Assembly: GCA_910587095.1 (NCBI GenBank) | Contig: CAJUMJ010000019.1 | Location: 1-64,000 of the forward strand | Direction: 5' to 3' | Length of the DNA: 64,000 nt | Source of the DNA: an uncultured Lachnospiraceae bacterium | GTDB taxonomy: Bacteria; Bacillota; Clostridia; Lachnospirales; Lachnospiraceae | In this document: in pieces, positions 1 through 8,009 of the stretch | How positions within the stretch are numbered: the first letter of the stretch is position 1 | Layout: each line of letters begins with the position of its first letter | Notes under the pieces: model-generated | Told to the model about the DNA's origin: nothing | Database searches by the model: none | The model's input: the letters and a program-made list of their open reading frames with translations, nothing else | Translations under genes and position numbers: made by a program

Positions 1-82
1 TATAATAGGAAATTCCTCCTGCCGGAGGAATCTTGAATTAAAATAGCCCGCCGGAGACGGGCACGCTGATAAGACGAATGAT

Positions 83-262
83 TTAGAAGATATAAAAACC
101 TTCTTCAAATTCGTCATCATCAAGGTCATCATCCTCAGTGAGGAAGTAATGCATGTCGAGCAGATCAGAGTCAGTCATGTTTTTAACCAGCGCAGCTGTC
201 ATGCCTTCCGGAGGATTTTTGATATATTTTTGCCTGAGTTCCTCTACGAATTTTGAATCCAT
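83..262 (-). CDS. Small acidic protein downstream of the IS91 transposase (59 aa)
   Basis: This short ORF follows the transposase on the same strand after a 53-nt gap, and is probably cotranscribed with it. The start is the ATG at 262, which has a GGAGG ribosome site six bases upstream; the longer upstream extension has no such site. The product has a basic N-terminal half and a strongly acidic Asp/Glu tail. No cysteines, membrane segment or known domain is seen. Its position as a passenger or accessory protein of the transposon is inference; function unknown. Confidence 0.6.
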   Translation of the reverse strand: MDSKFVEELRQKYIKNPPEGMTAALVKNMTDSDLLDMHYFLTEDDDLDDDEFEEGFYIF

Positions 263-315
263 TGTACGCCTCCAGCCTGTTGATGTTTTCAGTATGGGAC
301 AGACGGAAGATAAAA

Positions 316-1473
316 TCAAGCACATTTGCCACTGGAGCGGCAATGATATTTTGCCATTGTCCTTTCGTATAGTTCAGGAAGAGAAACAGGCTTATGATTG
401 TGGTAGAGTTCCAGAAACTCCATTTTGTGGTTACACTTTGGACATTGAAGAGGGTCGTAACCAAAGGATAAGAGAAAGAGCTGACGCCATTTATTAAAAT
501 CCAGAAGGATCCGGTGTCTGGATTTGGGAACAGCCCTGCGGAGCTTCCCGTCAGATTTACGGTGTCTTGCATAGAGCCCGTAATAACGTGTCATCTTGAA
601 ATGCTTTTCAGGTATGTGCTGGATAAGGAGGGAAATAAAGTCCATTACAGGAACAGTTTTTTCCACATAGGAATTATCTTCATGCTTATTGTAATGAAAG
701 GTCACGTTTTCACCGTCATAGGAATCAATGCGTGAGGAGGCAATAACAGGACGGCCGAGATAGCGGCTGATATATTTTACAACCGCATCGGTATCACAGA
801 GGTTTGGTTTTGCGTAGACATAAAAGCCGTTTTTATCTTTTTTATAAATGGAAGCCTTTGTTTTTTTGAAGGAAGGACCAATACGTTTTTCCAATTCATT
901 CAAAAGAGCAGTCTGGAAAGCTTTACGGAGATAGGTGTAGTTAAAGTGCTTAACAACTCTCCAGAAACCGTCATCGGAGAAGCCTCCTTCGGTAAGAAGG
1001 CAATGGATATGTGGATTCCATTCCAGAGGCCTGCCAAAAGTGTGCAGGACGCAAATGAAACCAGGGACAAAGTTTCTGCTTTTATTCAATGCATGGAACA
1101 TTCTGAGAATGACGCTGCAGACGGCTTGAAAAAGACAGCCAAGGAGGAGACGGTCACGCAGAAAGAAAGGGCGCAGGTCTTCATCAATGGTAAAAACAAG
1201 ATGCCTGTGTGTACAGTCAATAAGTTTAAAGGACATTTTTGTAGAGCGGTCAATGCAGTATTTGTTACCGCAGGTAGGACAAAATTTAGAATGGCAGCGG
1301 AAAGGGACAAATTTAAGTTCGCCGCAGTGGGAACAGCCATACATGGCACCGCCGTAAGAAGGGTCTCCACAGTTAATCATCTTTTCGATGTTTTCCATAA
1401 CAATGGGACGTGGGTGAAGAGTATATTCAATTTCTTCGTAGTGTTCTTTAAAAATCTTTTGAAGGATGTTCAT
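316..1473 (-). CDS. IS91-family transposase (HUH/Y1 type)
   Basis: The 385-residue product has an N-terminal zinc-binding region with paired CxxC motifs (CSHCG, then CPTCGNKYC). The HUH metal motif follows in NPHIHCLL, and a tyrosine-containing segment (VVKYISRYLGRP) matches the IS91/IS801/IS1294 catalytic domain. A second CxxC (CPKC) sits near the C-terminus. These enzymes nick and religate single strands at the element ends. The start is taken at ATG 1473 by family alignment (MNILQKIF); an upstream ATG at 1521 lies inside an end hairpin and would add 16 atypical residues. The ORF looks intact, so the element may be active. Confidence 0.9.
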   Translation of the reverse strand: MNILQKIFKEHYEEIEYTLHPRPIVMENIEKMINCGDPSYGGAMYGCSHCGELKFVPFRCHSKFCPTCGNKYCIDRSTKMSFKLIDCTHRHLVFTIDEDLRPFFLRDRLLLGCLFQAVCSVILRMFHALNKSRNFVPGFICVLHTFGRPLEWNPHIHCLLTEGGFSDDGFWRVVKHFNYTYLRKAFQTALLNELEKRIGPSFKKTKASIYKKDKNGFYVYAKPNLCDTDAVVKYISRYLGRPVIASSRIDSYDGENVTFHYNKHEDNSYVEKTVPVMDFISLLIQHIPEKHFKMTRYYGLYARHRKSDGKLRRAVPKSRHRILLDFNKWRQLFLLSFGYDPLQCPKCNHKMEFLELYHNHKPVSLPELYERTMAKYHCRSSGKCA

Positions 1474-1508
1474 AAGAGTATTATGAAGGAATAAGGGACA
1501 GAAAACAA

Positions 1509-1537
1509 CCCCACCCCTCAAGATTGAGGGGCAGGGG
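1509..1537. repeat. Nested hairpin at the IS91 element edge
   Basis: CCCCTCA at 1514-1520 pairs with TGAGGGG at 1525-1531 around an AGAT loop. An outer CCCC/GGGG stem extends it from 1509 to 1537. It lies just upstream of the transposase gene and probably belongs to the element terminus. Confidence 0.6.
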
Positions 1538-1542
1538 AGTTG

Positions 1543-1563
1543 AATAGGCGAAGCCTATTTTTT
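1543..1563 (+). terminator. Hairpin with T-run next to the IS edge
   Basis: AATAGGC at 1543-1549 pairs with GCCTATT at 1553-1559 around a GAA loop, followed by a run of Ts. It could be a terminator or a second structural part of the IS end. Confidence 0.45.
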
Positions 1564-1665
1564 ACGCTGAGGGGAGGTGGTGCCATTGGGCTGATTTATG
1601 GGATTGAGCGGCGAGTACATTATTTCCAAAGTAAATGTTCATTTACAGTTTAAGGAGGCAAGTCT

Positions 1666-2061
1666 ATGGAATCTAAGAAAGTCAGAAATATTAAGGTAAT
1701 CTCTCAGAGCGGACGCAATTACAAGCCTACGCCGACCGTCATTCTTAAAGGACAGTGGCTGAATGAAATGGGTTTTGAGATTGGGGATCAGATCAAGGTT
1801 GAGTGCGAGAATGGGAAACTGGTAATCAGTCTGGACAGGGAGAGAATGGAGATGCTTGATGCGGAGAAAGTTTTCATGGAAGAAGAGACAAAAAAGCTGC
1901 AGGCTCGGTTTAAGAAGGAGAAAGAAGAAATACATGCCAGATTACGGCTGACCAGAAGCGGAGCGGCATTCTGGCATCCATTTCTTTGGCTCAGTTTATT
2001 CTTGAATCGGGTTATGGAAAGTCGGAGCTTGCGGTTAGTGCAAATAATATGTTCGGCATGA
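1666..2061 (+). CDS. SymE-like (SpoVT/AbrB-fold) protein with a foreign C-terminus
   Basis: The first ~90 residues match the SymE toxin family: VISQSGRNYKPTPTVILKGQ, then GFEIGDQIKVECENGKLVI. A charged helix follows. SymE proteins have an AbrB-like fold; the E. coli member acts as an RNA-targeting toxin under antisense control. A good AAGGAGG site precedes the ATG. From about base 1947 the sequence is homologous in another frame to a glucosaminidase, so the last ~35 residues (LTRSGAAFWHPF onward) are out-of-frame read-through and not family sequence. The gene is therefore probably truncated or fused at its 3' end, and activity is uncertain. Confidence 0.65.
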   Translation: MESKKVRNIKVISQSGRNYKPTPTVILKGQWLNEMGFEIGDQIKVECENGKLVISLDRERMEMLDAEKVFMEEETKKLQARFKKEKEEIHARLRLTRSGAAFWHPFLWLSLFLNRVMESRSLRLVQIICSA

Positions 2062-2648
2062 AGAAGAGCCTGTCCGGGAACACATGGGGCGGTTCTGTTT
2101 GGGATGGCGTTTCGGTCTATATGAAGCAGACTTCGGAATGGGATGGGGAGAAGTATGTGACGGTTACGGCTGATTTCAGGCAGTATTCGGATGTGGAGAA
2201 ATCCATTGCGGACCATTCCGCATACCTGCTTGGCGCGATGAACGGCAATGTGAAGCGGTATGAGGGATTGAAGGGTTGTACGGATTACAAGAAGGCTGTG
2301 CAGATCATCAAGGATGGTGGATATGCCACAAGTCCGGATTATGTGGAGAAGCTGTGCTCCATTATTGAGCAATGGGAATTAACGAAATGGGATGTGAAGG
2401 ATGCAGTTTCTGTGGCAGATGGCGGTGGGATGGCAAATGGAGATTGTCCGTTTCTGGTGAAGGTGAGCATTCCGGATCTGAATATCAGAAAAGGAGCAGG
2501 GACTAACACGGGGAAGACAGGGCGGCATACCGGGGTTGGAGTATTTACCGTGGTGGAAGTTAGACAAGGCAAAGGCTCGGAGATGGGCTGGGGCAGGCTG
2601 AAATCCGGAGCTGGATGGATTGCATTGTCATTCTGCGAGCGGGTGTAA
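1947..2648 (+). pseudogene. N-terminally truncated N-acetylglucosaminidase (cell-wall hydrolase) fragment
   Basis: The frame read through 1986 encodes a LytG/FlgJ-type glucosaminidase core: SGILASISLAQFILESGYGK contains the catalytic Glu, followed by NNMFGMK, a DYKKAV segment and an SH3-like C-terminal domain (DLNIRKGAGTNT). Homology begins abruptly near 1947, inside the SymE-like gene in another frame. Signal peptide and start are missing; the only start is a TTG at 1986, inside the domain. This is a decapitated gene left by a deletion or recombination, perhaps from a phage or conjugative element endolysin. Confidence 0.75.
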
Positions 2649-2726
2649 GAGCATAGGGGGAAGATGGGGCGGCATGGCGCATCTGGTTTGGGCGTGCCCT
2701 GTGCCGTCATTTTTATGGTAAAAATC

Positions 2727-2757
2727 TAAAAAAAAATGGACACCATAATAGGTGCCC
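2727..2757 (-). terminator. Rho-independent terminator of the PemK-like gene
   Basis: On the minus strand GGGCACC pairs with GGTGTCC (one wobble) around a TATTAT loop and is followed by a run of nine Ts. It lies 78 nt past the stop of the gene at 2835. Confidence 0.75.
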
Positions 2758-2834
2758 GTGCCCTTCGGCGTACAATCTATATTATGTCCTCAGACGTAAT
2801 ATTTTAATCATTTTCTGTTAAATAAATTCTACAA

Positions 2835-3581
2835 TTATTTCGATTGATTGTCAATGGATTTTGGCTGTAAATTTTTTATCTGCTGTTCTAACTCATGAAT
2901 TTTAGCTTCCGCCGCGTCTTTGGCATTTTTCAAGGTATTAAAATCGGTTTGTAATTTATCATATGCACGAATAAGATTTTGGTTTGCTGCCCATTCTCTA
3001 TGAAACAGATGTTCCAAAAGGGTGTTTTTTACTTCACGGAACAGTTGTGTTTCGTCCTGCAGGTTGCAGGTCAGTTTTCCCATAGGTGAGAGGATGGAAG
3101 TTTTGGATATGGTTTTTGCGTTATTGATTATGAGCACACAGTCATGGGCAAAACCGTCTGAAGCGCCAACTTTCCGGTAATACCATTTTCCACTCGGATT
3201 ATCTGTTGGGTGATATGCTTGCGCCAGTTTGGAGGATGAACTTGTAGTAGGGATGACAAACATGAGATTATTCCAGGTTTCCAAGACAAGAGCCGGATGG
3301 CCGTATGACAGTTCCGGAGCATAGCGTAATCCGAAATCGACCATAAGGATATCTCCGACAGAAACATTCTGGCTGTACACATGTGTCTTTTTGTCCTGCC
3401 ATCTGTTTAAGCTGTTTGTGATCATTGCCATTTCAGAGGCAGACCAGGCATCCACATCTGCATTAAGGTTTGACATCAGATACAGATAATTGGCAAGAAC
3501 ATCACTTGTGTCCTTTGCCGGCTGGTTTCGATAGGCTGGATTTAAAGCAATCTGCCCAAGTTTTCTATAATCAACTCTCAT
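2835..3581 (-). CDS. PemK/MazF-like (type II toxin family) protein with coiled-coil tail
   Basis: The 248-residue product has an N-terminal helical region, then a PemK-like core starting VSVGDILMVDFG with YGHPALVLETWNN and a VIPTTSS segment. The tail is a long C-terminal coiled coil (residues ~205-240, DAAEAKIHELEQQIKNL). Classical MazF/PemK toxins are ~110 residues, so this is a long variant with flanking helices. Start chosen at ATG 3581 because AAGGGGG lies just upstream; earlier in-frame ATGs lack one. No obvious antitoxin gene adjoins it. It may be a PemK-like accessory protein and not an active RNase; this is undecided. Confidence 0.7.
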   Translation of the reverse strand: MRVDYRKLGQIALNPAYRNQPAKDTSDVLANYLYLMSNLNADVDAWSASEMAMITNSLNRWQDKKTHVYSQNVSVGDILMVDFGLRYAPELSYGHPALVLETWNNLMFVIPTTSSSSKLAQAYHPTDNPSGKWYYRKVGASDGFAHDCVLIINNAKTISKTSILSPMGKLTCNLQDETQLFREVKNTLLEHLFHREWAANQNLIRAYDKLQTDFNTLKNAKDAAEAKIHELEQQIKNLQPKSIDNQSK

Positions 3582-3660
3582 GCAATTCCCCCTTTGTTTC
3601 ATGGTATCTTTTTTCATTATAAAAAGCAGATGCGAAAATAGCAAGTGTTTCTGTCGAGAT

Positions 3661-3774
3661 ATGTCAGAAGAATTAGAAAGAATTAAGTTTTTGAAAAAGC
3701 TATATAAGAAATCGGAAAAACCAGCTCCAAGATACATAGACCTCCAGAAAGAAAACTGGGGGATATTTGGATGA
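3661..3774 (+). CDS. Small protein of a degraded recombinase module (37 aa)
   Basis: A short basic ORF begins MSEELERIKFLKKLYKK and ends ENWGIFG. It overlaps the next small ORF by ATGA, which indicates translational coupling. I believe such small ORFs recur just upstream of large serine recombinases in Lachnospiraceae mobile elements, and recombinase remains follow here, but I cannot confirm that without a search. The ribosome site is weak. Function unknown. Confidence 0.5.
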   Translation: MSEELERIKFLKKLYKKSEKPAPRYIDLQKENWGIFG

Positions 3775-3944
3775 ATGAACAGAAGTGTATAAAACCGAAT
3801 GCTGAATTATCTGATCGAAGTGTGATGTTGAAGATGGAGCGTTGTGCGGAATTTTTAGCTCGCATGATAGAAAAATACGGGCGGGAGGTGTTGGCGGAAA
3901 TGGAAGCCGGGGAGTCAGAGGAAAAAGAGAATAGGGAACAATGA
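3771..3944 (+). CDS. Small charged protein coupled to the upstream ORF (57 aa)
   Basis: The start codon overlaps the previous stop (ATGA). The product is a highly charged helical protein (MNEQKCIKPNAELSDRS to EEKENREQ). Its stop overlaps another ATG at 3944 that opens MKAAGYI, which resembles the first residues of a serine recombinase but hits a stop after seven codons. This fits an operon whose third gene, the recombinase, has been destroyed. Function unknown. Confidence 0.5.
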   Translation: MNEQKCIKPNAELSDRSVMLKMERCAEFLARMIEKYGREVLAEMEAGESEEKENREQ

Positions 3945-4074
3945 TGAAAGCTGCCGGTTATATTTGAGATAATCGGCATATTTTCTATGTCACGGCATGC
4001 AAAAAAGTGATGTGTTTCTGTCTCTGCCGGAGTTTTCGGGCAGTTGGTGAAAAAAGTTATTTCGCCGCGTTACA

Positions 4075-4255
4075 GTAATGTTCACTCTGGATTGCGGGGA
4101 TATGGAGCTGACGGCATCGGAGGCAAAAGCAACATATGTTGTATGTACAGATCCGCAAATATGTTTCAGAGAAGTTCGGTGCAAAGGTTTCTTCTTTATA
4201 TATTGCCCAGGTGAAGAGAAAATATGGGCTGGATTTGGGGAAGAACCTCCGCCTA
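4075..4255 (+). pseudogene. Fragment resembling the C-terminal module of 23S rRNA uracil methyltransferases
   Basis: Two frames join to give a sequence like MELTASEAKATY, then VQIRKYVSEKFGAKVSSLY, then IAQVKRKYGLDLGKN. This module is familiar to me at the C-terminus of Lachnospiraceae RlmD/RlmCD-type methyltransferases. The frame break sits at about 4136, where TATGTTGTATGT suggests a 7-bp insertion; removing TGTATGT restores the frame. No methyltransferase core is present. It is a relic, perhaps carried by the mobile element. Confidence 0.5.
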
Positions 4256-4319
4256 TCTGGCTGTCAATGTCAGCAATCGTATCCTCCAGTTCAGATACCT
4301 TGTCATACAGATTATCCAA
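4255..4319 (-). pseudogene. Inverted 65-bp piece of a serine recombinase
   Basis: Read on the minus strand this encodes LDNLYDKVSELEDTIADID, typical of the coiled-coil region of large serine recombinases. That region normally lies just before the ANFDKLYYRL segment, which continues here on the plus strand. The simplest reading is a micro-inversion inside a dead recombinase gene; an unrelated match is possible. Confidence 0.45.
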
Positions 4320-4576
4320 AAATCCTGGCGAATTTTGATAAGCTGTATTATCGGTTGACGGACCTTGAAAAGAAGGAATTTTTGAGAGACTTTATAGAAA
4401 GCGTTGAAATTTATCCGGAAAAGATGGATAATGGACGCATGCTGAAGCAGATAAACTTTAACTTTCCAGTGTATTATGATGGTGAGGTTAGCAGGGAGAT
4501 AAATCTCCCGGAAATTCGGTTGCTCAATGAAAATACCGTCGAGAATGTTGTGTTGATGTCAAGGGTGGAAAAGTAA
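4320..4576 (+). pseudogene. C-terminal fragment of a large serine recombinase
   Basis: The plus-strand frame encodes ILANFDKLYYRLTDLEKKEF, then FIESVEIYPEKMDNGRMLKQ, a FNFPVYYDG segment and NTVENVVLMSRVEK. These are the hallmark tail of Lachnospiraceae-type large serine recombinases. The catalytic resolvase domain and the zinc-ribbon region are absent, apart from a possible start relic (MKAAGYI) at 3944. It marks a decayed integrative element. Confidence 0.75.
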
Positions 4577-4736
4577 GAGTACGGAAAGGCTTGAAAGTTG
4601 ACAAAGAATCCAAAGATAAACTTTCCATGAAGCACCGGGAGGAATGTACAGGCAAAAAACGCTTGATCTGGTAAAGTGGTTTATCAAAGTATATAAAAAT
4701 TCTAAAGGCAGGAATCGTAAAATAAAGGAGAATGTT

Positions 4737-5543
4737 ATGTTATATAATGCCCGTAACGGAAGTGTCCGTGCTGGGAATTCTGAAATGGATTATGTATCTT
4801 TTGGAAATGGAAATAAAAATCTTATCATGCTACCCGGTTTGGGAGATGGACTGTCTACGGTAAAAGGAATGGCTTTTGTTTTTTCGATGATGTATAGGAT
4901 ATATGCAAAAGAATTTACCGTATATGTATTCAGTCGGAAAAAACATTTGCGAGAGGGATATTCTACAAGGGAAATGGCAAAAGACCATGCAGAAGCTATG
5001 ACTGTTCTTGGTATTTCAAAAGCAGATGTTTTAGGCATATCCCAAGGTGGCATGATAGCGCAATATCTTGCGATTGATTATCCAGATTTGGTTAATAAGC
5101 TCATTTTGGCGGTAACAAGTGCAAACTCTAATGAAATAATAAAAAGAGTAGCTGGTGTTTGGATTGAAATGGCAAAGCAAGGAAATTATAAGGATTTAAT
5201 GATAGATACAGCGGAAAAATCATATTCAGAGAAATATTTAAAAAAGTACCGTCGAATTTATCCGTTCATTGGAAGAATAGGAAAACCAAAAAGTTTTAAC
5301 CGTTTTCTTATACAAGCGGCTTCTTGTATCAGCCATAATGCATATTCGGAATTAAGTAAAATAGTATGTCCTACATTAGTGATTGGTGGGGATTGCGATA
5401 AAATTGTTGGAGCAACTGCGGCTTCTGCAATAGCCGAAAAAATTAGTCATAGTGAATTGTTTATTTATAATGGCTTTGGACATGCGGCGTATGAAGAAGC
5501 CAAAGATTTTAATGAACGGATTTTGAATTTTCTTACGAGATAA
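4737..5543 (+). CDS. Alpha/beta hydrolase
   Basis: The 268-residue protein has an alpha/beta-hydrolase fold. The oxyanion region is MLPGLGDG, the nucleophile elbow GISQGGM (Ser near residue 102), the acid Asp probably in GGDCDKIVG, and the His in GFGHAAYEE. No signal peptide is seen, so it is cytosolic. Start at ATG 4737 after AAAGGAG; the longer frame upstream runs into recombinase debris. Substrate cannot be told: esterase, lactonase and haloperoxidase-like relatives share this layout. It is AT-richer than the genes from 5.6 kb on, like the mobile region to its left, so it may be transferred DNA. Confidence 0.85.
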   Translation: MLYNARNGSVRAGNSEMDYVSFGNGNKNLIMLPGLGDGLSTVKGMAFVFSMMYRIYAKEFTVYVFSRKKHLREGYSTREMAKDHAEAMTVLGISKADVLGISQGGMIAQYLAIDYPDLVNKLILAVTSANSNEIIKRVAGVWIEMAKQGNYKDLMIDTAEKSYSEKYLKKYRRIYPFIGRIGKPKSFNRFLIQAASCISHNAYSELSKIVCPTLVIGGDCDKIVGATAASAIAEKISHSELFIYNGFGHAAYEEAKDFNERILNFLTR

Positions 5544-5648
5544 CGGAAAGTCTATCCAGAAATAAAATAAACACAGTACCAAATTTTGCCTGTCATATCA
5601 TTTCGGCTTTCGCCGTTTGAAAAAATTCACCCACAAATAAAGAAATCC

Positions 5649-6560
5649 TCATTCCAGACTCCTCTTGGCAATCTGAATAAAATCCAGCGCATAGGTGGAG
5701 AGATACGAATTTTTCCGGTAGGCGATGACCAGCTTGCCAAGAAGCGGCGTCTTGCCGACGGAAAATGCCTGCATAGGCCAGATCTTCATCGTATATTTTA
5801 CGTAGCTTTCCGGGGCGAAGCTTGCTCCAAGGCCCTGCGAGGCAAGCTGGATACAGGTCTGGTTGTTGTAAGTAAGGAAGGGCACGGGCGGCTGTATATG
5901 GTACTGGTCAAACAACTGCTGTGCGGCGCGTCCGGTGGTCTGCTCCGGGAAATGCAGAATAAAAGGCTCGTCAGCCAGAAGGCTTAAATCCAGCCAGGGA
6001 TATCCAAAGCCCTCGCGCCGGATCGCCTTTTCTCCAAGCGGATGGTCAGGGGGCAGGATCAGCAGCATTTCCTCCATTTTTAACAGTTCGTAATTTAAGT
6101 TGGGATGCGCCTGCCAATCGCTCAAAATACCGAAATCAAGATTCGCATTTGTCAAAATATGATCCTGGAGCATTTGTCCGTATTCAAAAAAGTTGATATG
6201 CACGCCGGGGTGTTTTTGATGAAACTCGGGTAAAAACTGGGGAATCAGACAGGCGCTTCTCATAGGTGGTACGGCGATATTCAGCTCGCCCTCATAGGAA
6301 GAACGCATATCGGACAGTTCCTTGTGCCAGTCTTGATTCAATGCGTCTATTTTTTGCGCATATTCCAGAAAACGCTGGCCAAGAAATGTCAGTTCATACT
6401 GGTGCCCGTTTTTGCGAAACACCTTACCGCCGATTTCAGATTCCAGTTTTTGCAGAAATTTGGTCAGGGTAGGCTGGGAAATATAGAGTTCCTGCGCTGC
6501 CTTGGTTAAGTTGCGGTGTTTGACAATGGTTAAAAAATACTGTAATCCGGTAAAATCCAT
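5649..6560 (-). CDS. LysR-family transcriptional regulator
   Basis: A 303-residue LysR regulator. The N-terminal winged helix-turn-helix runs MDFTGLQYFLTIVKHRNLTK, then AAQELYISQPTLTKFLQKLE; a periplasmic-binding-like effector domain fills the rest. Start ATG 6560 has GGAGG five bases upstream; the TTG further out is unlikely. It is divergent from the purine-salvage operon and the two starts are 132 nt apart around an inverted repeat. It probably controls that operon in response to a purine or related metabolite; this is inference from position. Confidence 0.9.
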   Translation of the reverse strand: MDFTGLQYFLTIVKHRNLTKAAQELYISQPTLTKFLQKLESEIGGKVFRKNGHQYELTFLGQRFLEYAQKIDALNQDWHKELSDMRSSYEGELNIAVPPMRSACLIPQFLPEFHQKHPGVHINFFEYGQMLQDHILTNANLDFGILSDWQAHPNLNYELLKMEEMLLILPPDHPLGEKAIRREGFGYPWLDLSLLADEPFILHFPEQTTGRAAQQLFDQYHIQPPVPFLTYNNQTCIQLASQGLGASFAPESYVKYTMKIWPMQAFSVGKTPLLGKLVIAYRKNSYLSTYALDFIQIAKRSLE

Positions 6561-6594
6561 AGCGCCCTCCAACTATAACTGAATGGAATGATTT

Positions 6595-6642
6595 TTATGG
6601 TAAATATGAATTAGACATATTGTTGGAATTATATTACCATAA
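6595..6642. promoter_or_regulatory. Inverted repeat, candidate LysR operator
   Basis: TTATGGTAAATAT at 6595-6607 mirrors ATATTACCATAA at 6631-6642 with one inserted base. The pair lies between the divergent LysR gene and the purine permease gene, where LysR regulators normally bind. Confidence 0.5.
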
Positions 6643-6692
6643 GTGCAGTAGAAAAACAACAGAAAACGCTGAGAAAAGAAGGGTTGGAGAAA

Positions 6693-7997
6693 ATGAAACA
6701 GTGGTTAGAAAAACAATTTCAGTTGTCTTCGTATCGCACGAACGTAAAGGGCGAACTGCTGGCAGGAATCACAACATTTGTGACCATGGCGTATGTACTT
6801 GCGACAGTGCCGAATATCCTGGGAAACGCCGGGCTTGACAAGCATGTGATACTGACTGCGATGGTGCTTATGATCATCATAACCAGTTGCGCGATGGCGT
6901 TGTATACCAACCGCCCGTTTGTGCTGGCGCCGGGACTTGGAAGCGTGGGGATTGTGGCGTCCATGATCAGCAACGAGGGGATTCCTCCGGAAATAGCGTC
7001 AGGCGTCATATTCTGGAGCGGCATGCTGTTTGTCGTGATCTCCTTTCTTGGGCTTCGCGAAGCGGTTGTCCGCGTTATTCCCGTCAGCCTGAAACATGCG
7101 GTCAGCGCGGGTATCGGACTTTTCATTGCGCTGCTGGGGGCAAAAAGCTGTGGCCTGATCGTAGCCTTGGAAGCAAAAAACAATTTGGCTTTCGGCGATC
7201 TGACTTCTCCGACGGTACTCGTGTGTATGATCGGGTTTGTCATCATGCTGATCATGAAGATACGGAATGTGCCGGGTGGAATGATAATCACGATCGTGCT
7301 GACGACGCTTATCGGCATTCCGTTTGGCGTGACAAAACTGCCGGAAAGCATCTTCTCCATGCCGGCGGGATTGGGAGAGCAGTTTCTCAAAGTTGATTTT
7401 CTGGGAGCTCTTAATTTTGCCTACATTCCGTTTTTGATTGCGCTTTTTGTGCCGGACTTTTTTTCCACATTCGGAACGGTTATGGGTGTAGGTGCAAAAG
7501 CGGGGTATCTGGATAAAGACGGCAACCTGCCAGGCATCGACAAATGTTTCCAGGTAGACGCGGTGGCGACCAGCTTTGGTGCACTTTTCGGAATTCCGAG
7601 TATGACCACTTATCTGGAATCCTCCGCAGGGGTGGAGGCAGGCGGAAAAACGGGACTTACCGCGGTATTCACAAGTCTGTGCTTTGCGTTTGCGTTGTTT
7701 TTGGCGCCGCTTGCGCTGATCATTCCGTCCGCGGCGACGGCTCCGGTACTGATCTTTATCGGGGTGAATATGCTTGGCGGTATGAAAAATATCAACTACA
7801 GCGATATGACAGAGTATTTTCCGGCGTTTTTGTGTGTGACTTTTACCATTTTCGCTAACAACATTGCAAACGGTATTTGCATAGCGCTTCCGACATATCT
7901 GATTCTGAAATTTGCGTCGGGAAAGCGCAAGGAGATTTCGCCGGTTATGTACATTTTGGTAGCGGTGTGCCTGCTGTACTTTTACACATTGATATAG
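6693..7997 (+). CDS. NCS2/AzgA-type purine permease
   Basis: A 434-residue polytopic membrane protein of the AzgA/PbuG branch of the nucleobase:cation symporters. Supporting segments are GELLAGITTFVTMAYVL near the N-terminus, FVPDFFSTFGTVMGVGAKAG, and MTTYLESSAGVEAGGKTGLT. Family members import adenine, guanine or hypoxanthine with protons. ATG 6693 is preceded by GGAG; a TTG three codons earlier is less likely. It is first in a four-gene operon with adenine deaminase 12 nt downstream, which makes adenine the likeliest cargo. Confidence 0.9.
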   Translation: MKQWLEKQFQLSSYRTNVKGELLAGITTFVTMAYVLATVPNILGNAGLDKHVILTAMVLMIIITSCAMALYTNRPFVLAPGLGSVGIVASMISNEGIPPEIASGVIFWSGMLFVVISFLGLREAVVRVIPVSLKHAVSAGIGLFIALLGAKSCGLIVALEAKNNLAFGDLTSPTVLVCMIGFVIMLIMKIRNVPGGMIITIVLTTLIGIPFGVTKLPESIFSMPAGLGEQFLKVDFLGALNFAYIPFLIALFVPDFFSTFGTVMGVGAKAGYLDKDGNLPGIDKCFQVDAVATSFGALFGIPSMTTYLESSAGVEAGGKTGLTAVFTSLCFAFALFLAPLALIIPSAATAPVLIFIGVNMLGGMKNINYSDMTEYFPAFLCVTFTIFANNIANGICIALPTYLILKFASGKRKEISPVMYILVAVCLLYFYTLI

Positions 7998-8009
7998 GAG
8001 AAAAGCCTT

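Larger units (their letters stand above)
1..1563 (-). mobile_element. IS91-family insertion element, left end not resolved
   Basis: The block carries an HUH-type Y1 transposase and a downstream small acidic ORF on the minus strand. Hairpins lie at both edges: an 8-bp stem with a TGCC loop at 12-31 and a 5-bp stem at 46-62 on one side, and nested stems at 1509-1537 and 1543-1559 on the other. IS91-family elements move as single strands by rolling circle, make no target duplication and have structured ends, which fits. Exact ends cannot be set from one copy, and the element may begin before base 1. Confidence 0.6.

Noticed and set aside
2835..3774. A toxin-antitoxin pair from the PemK-like gene and the small ORF at 3661
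   Set aside because: They are divergent, do not overlap, and the small ORF is coupled instead to recombinase-associated ORFs.
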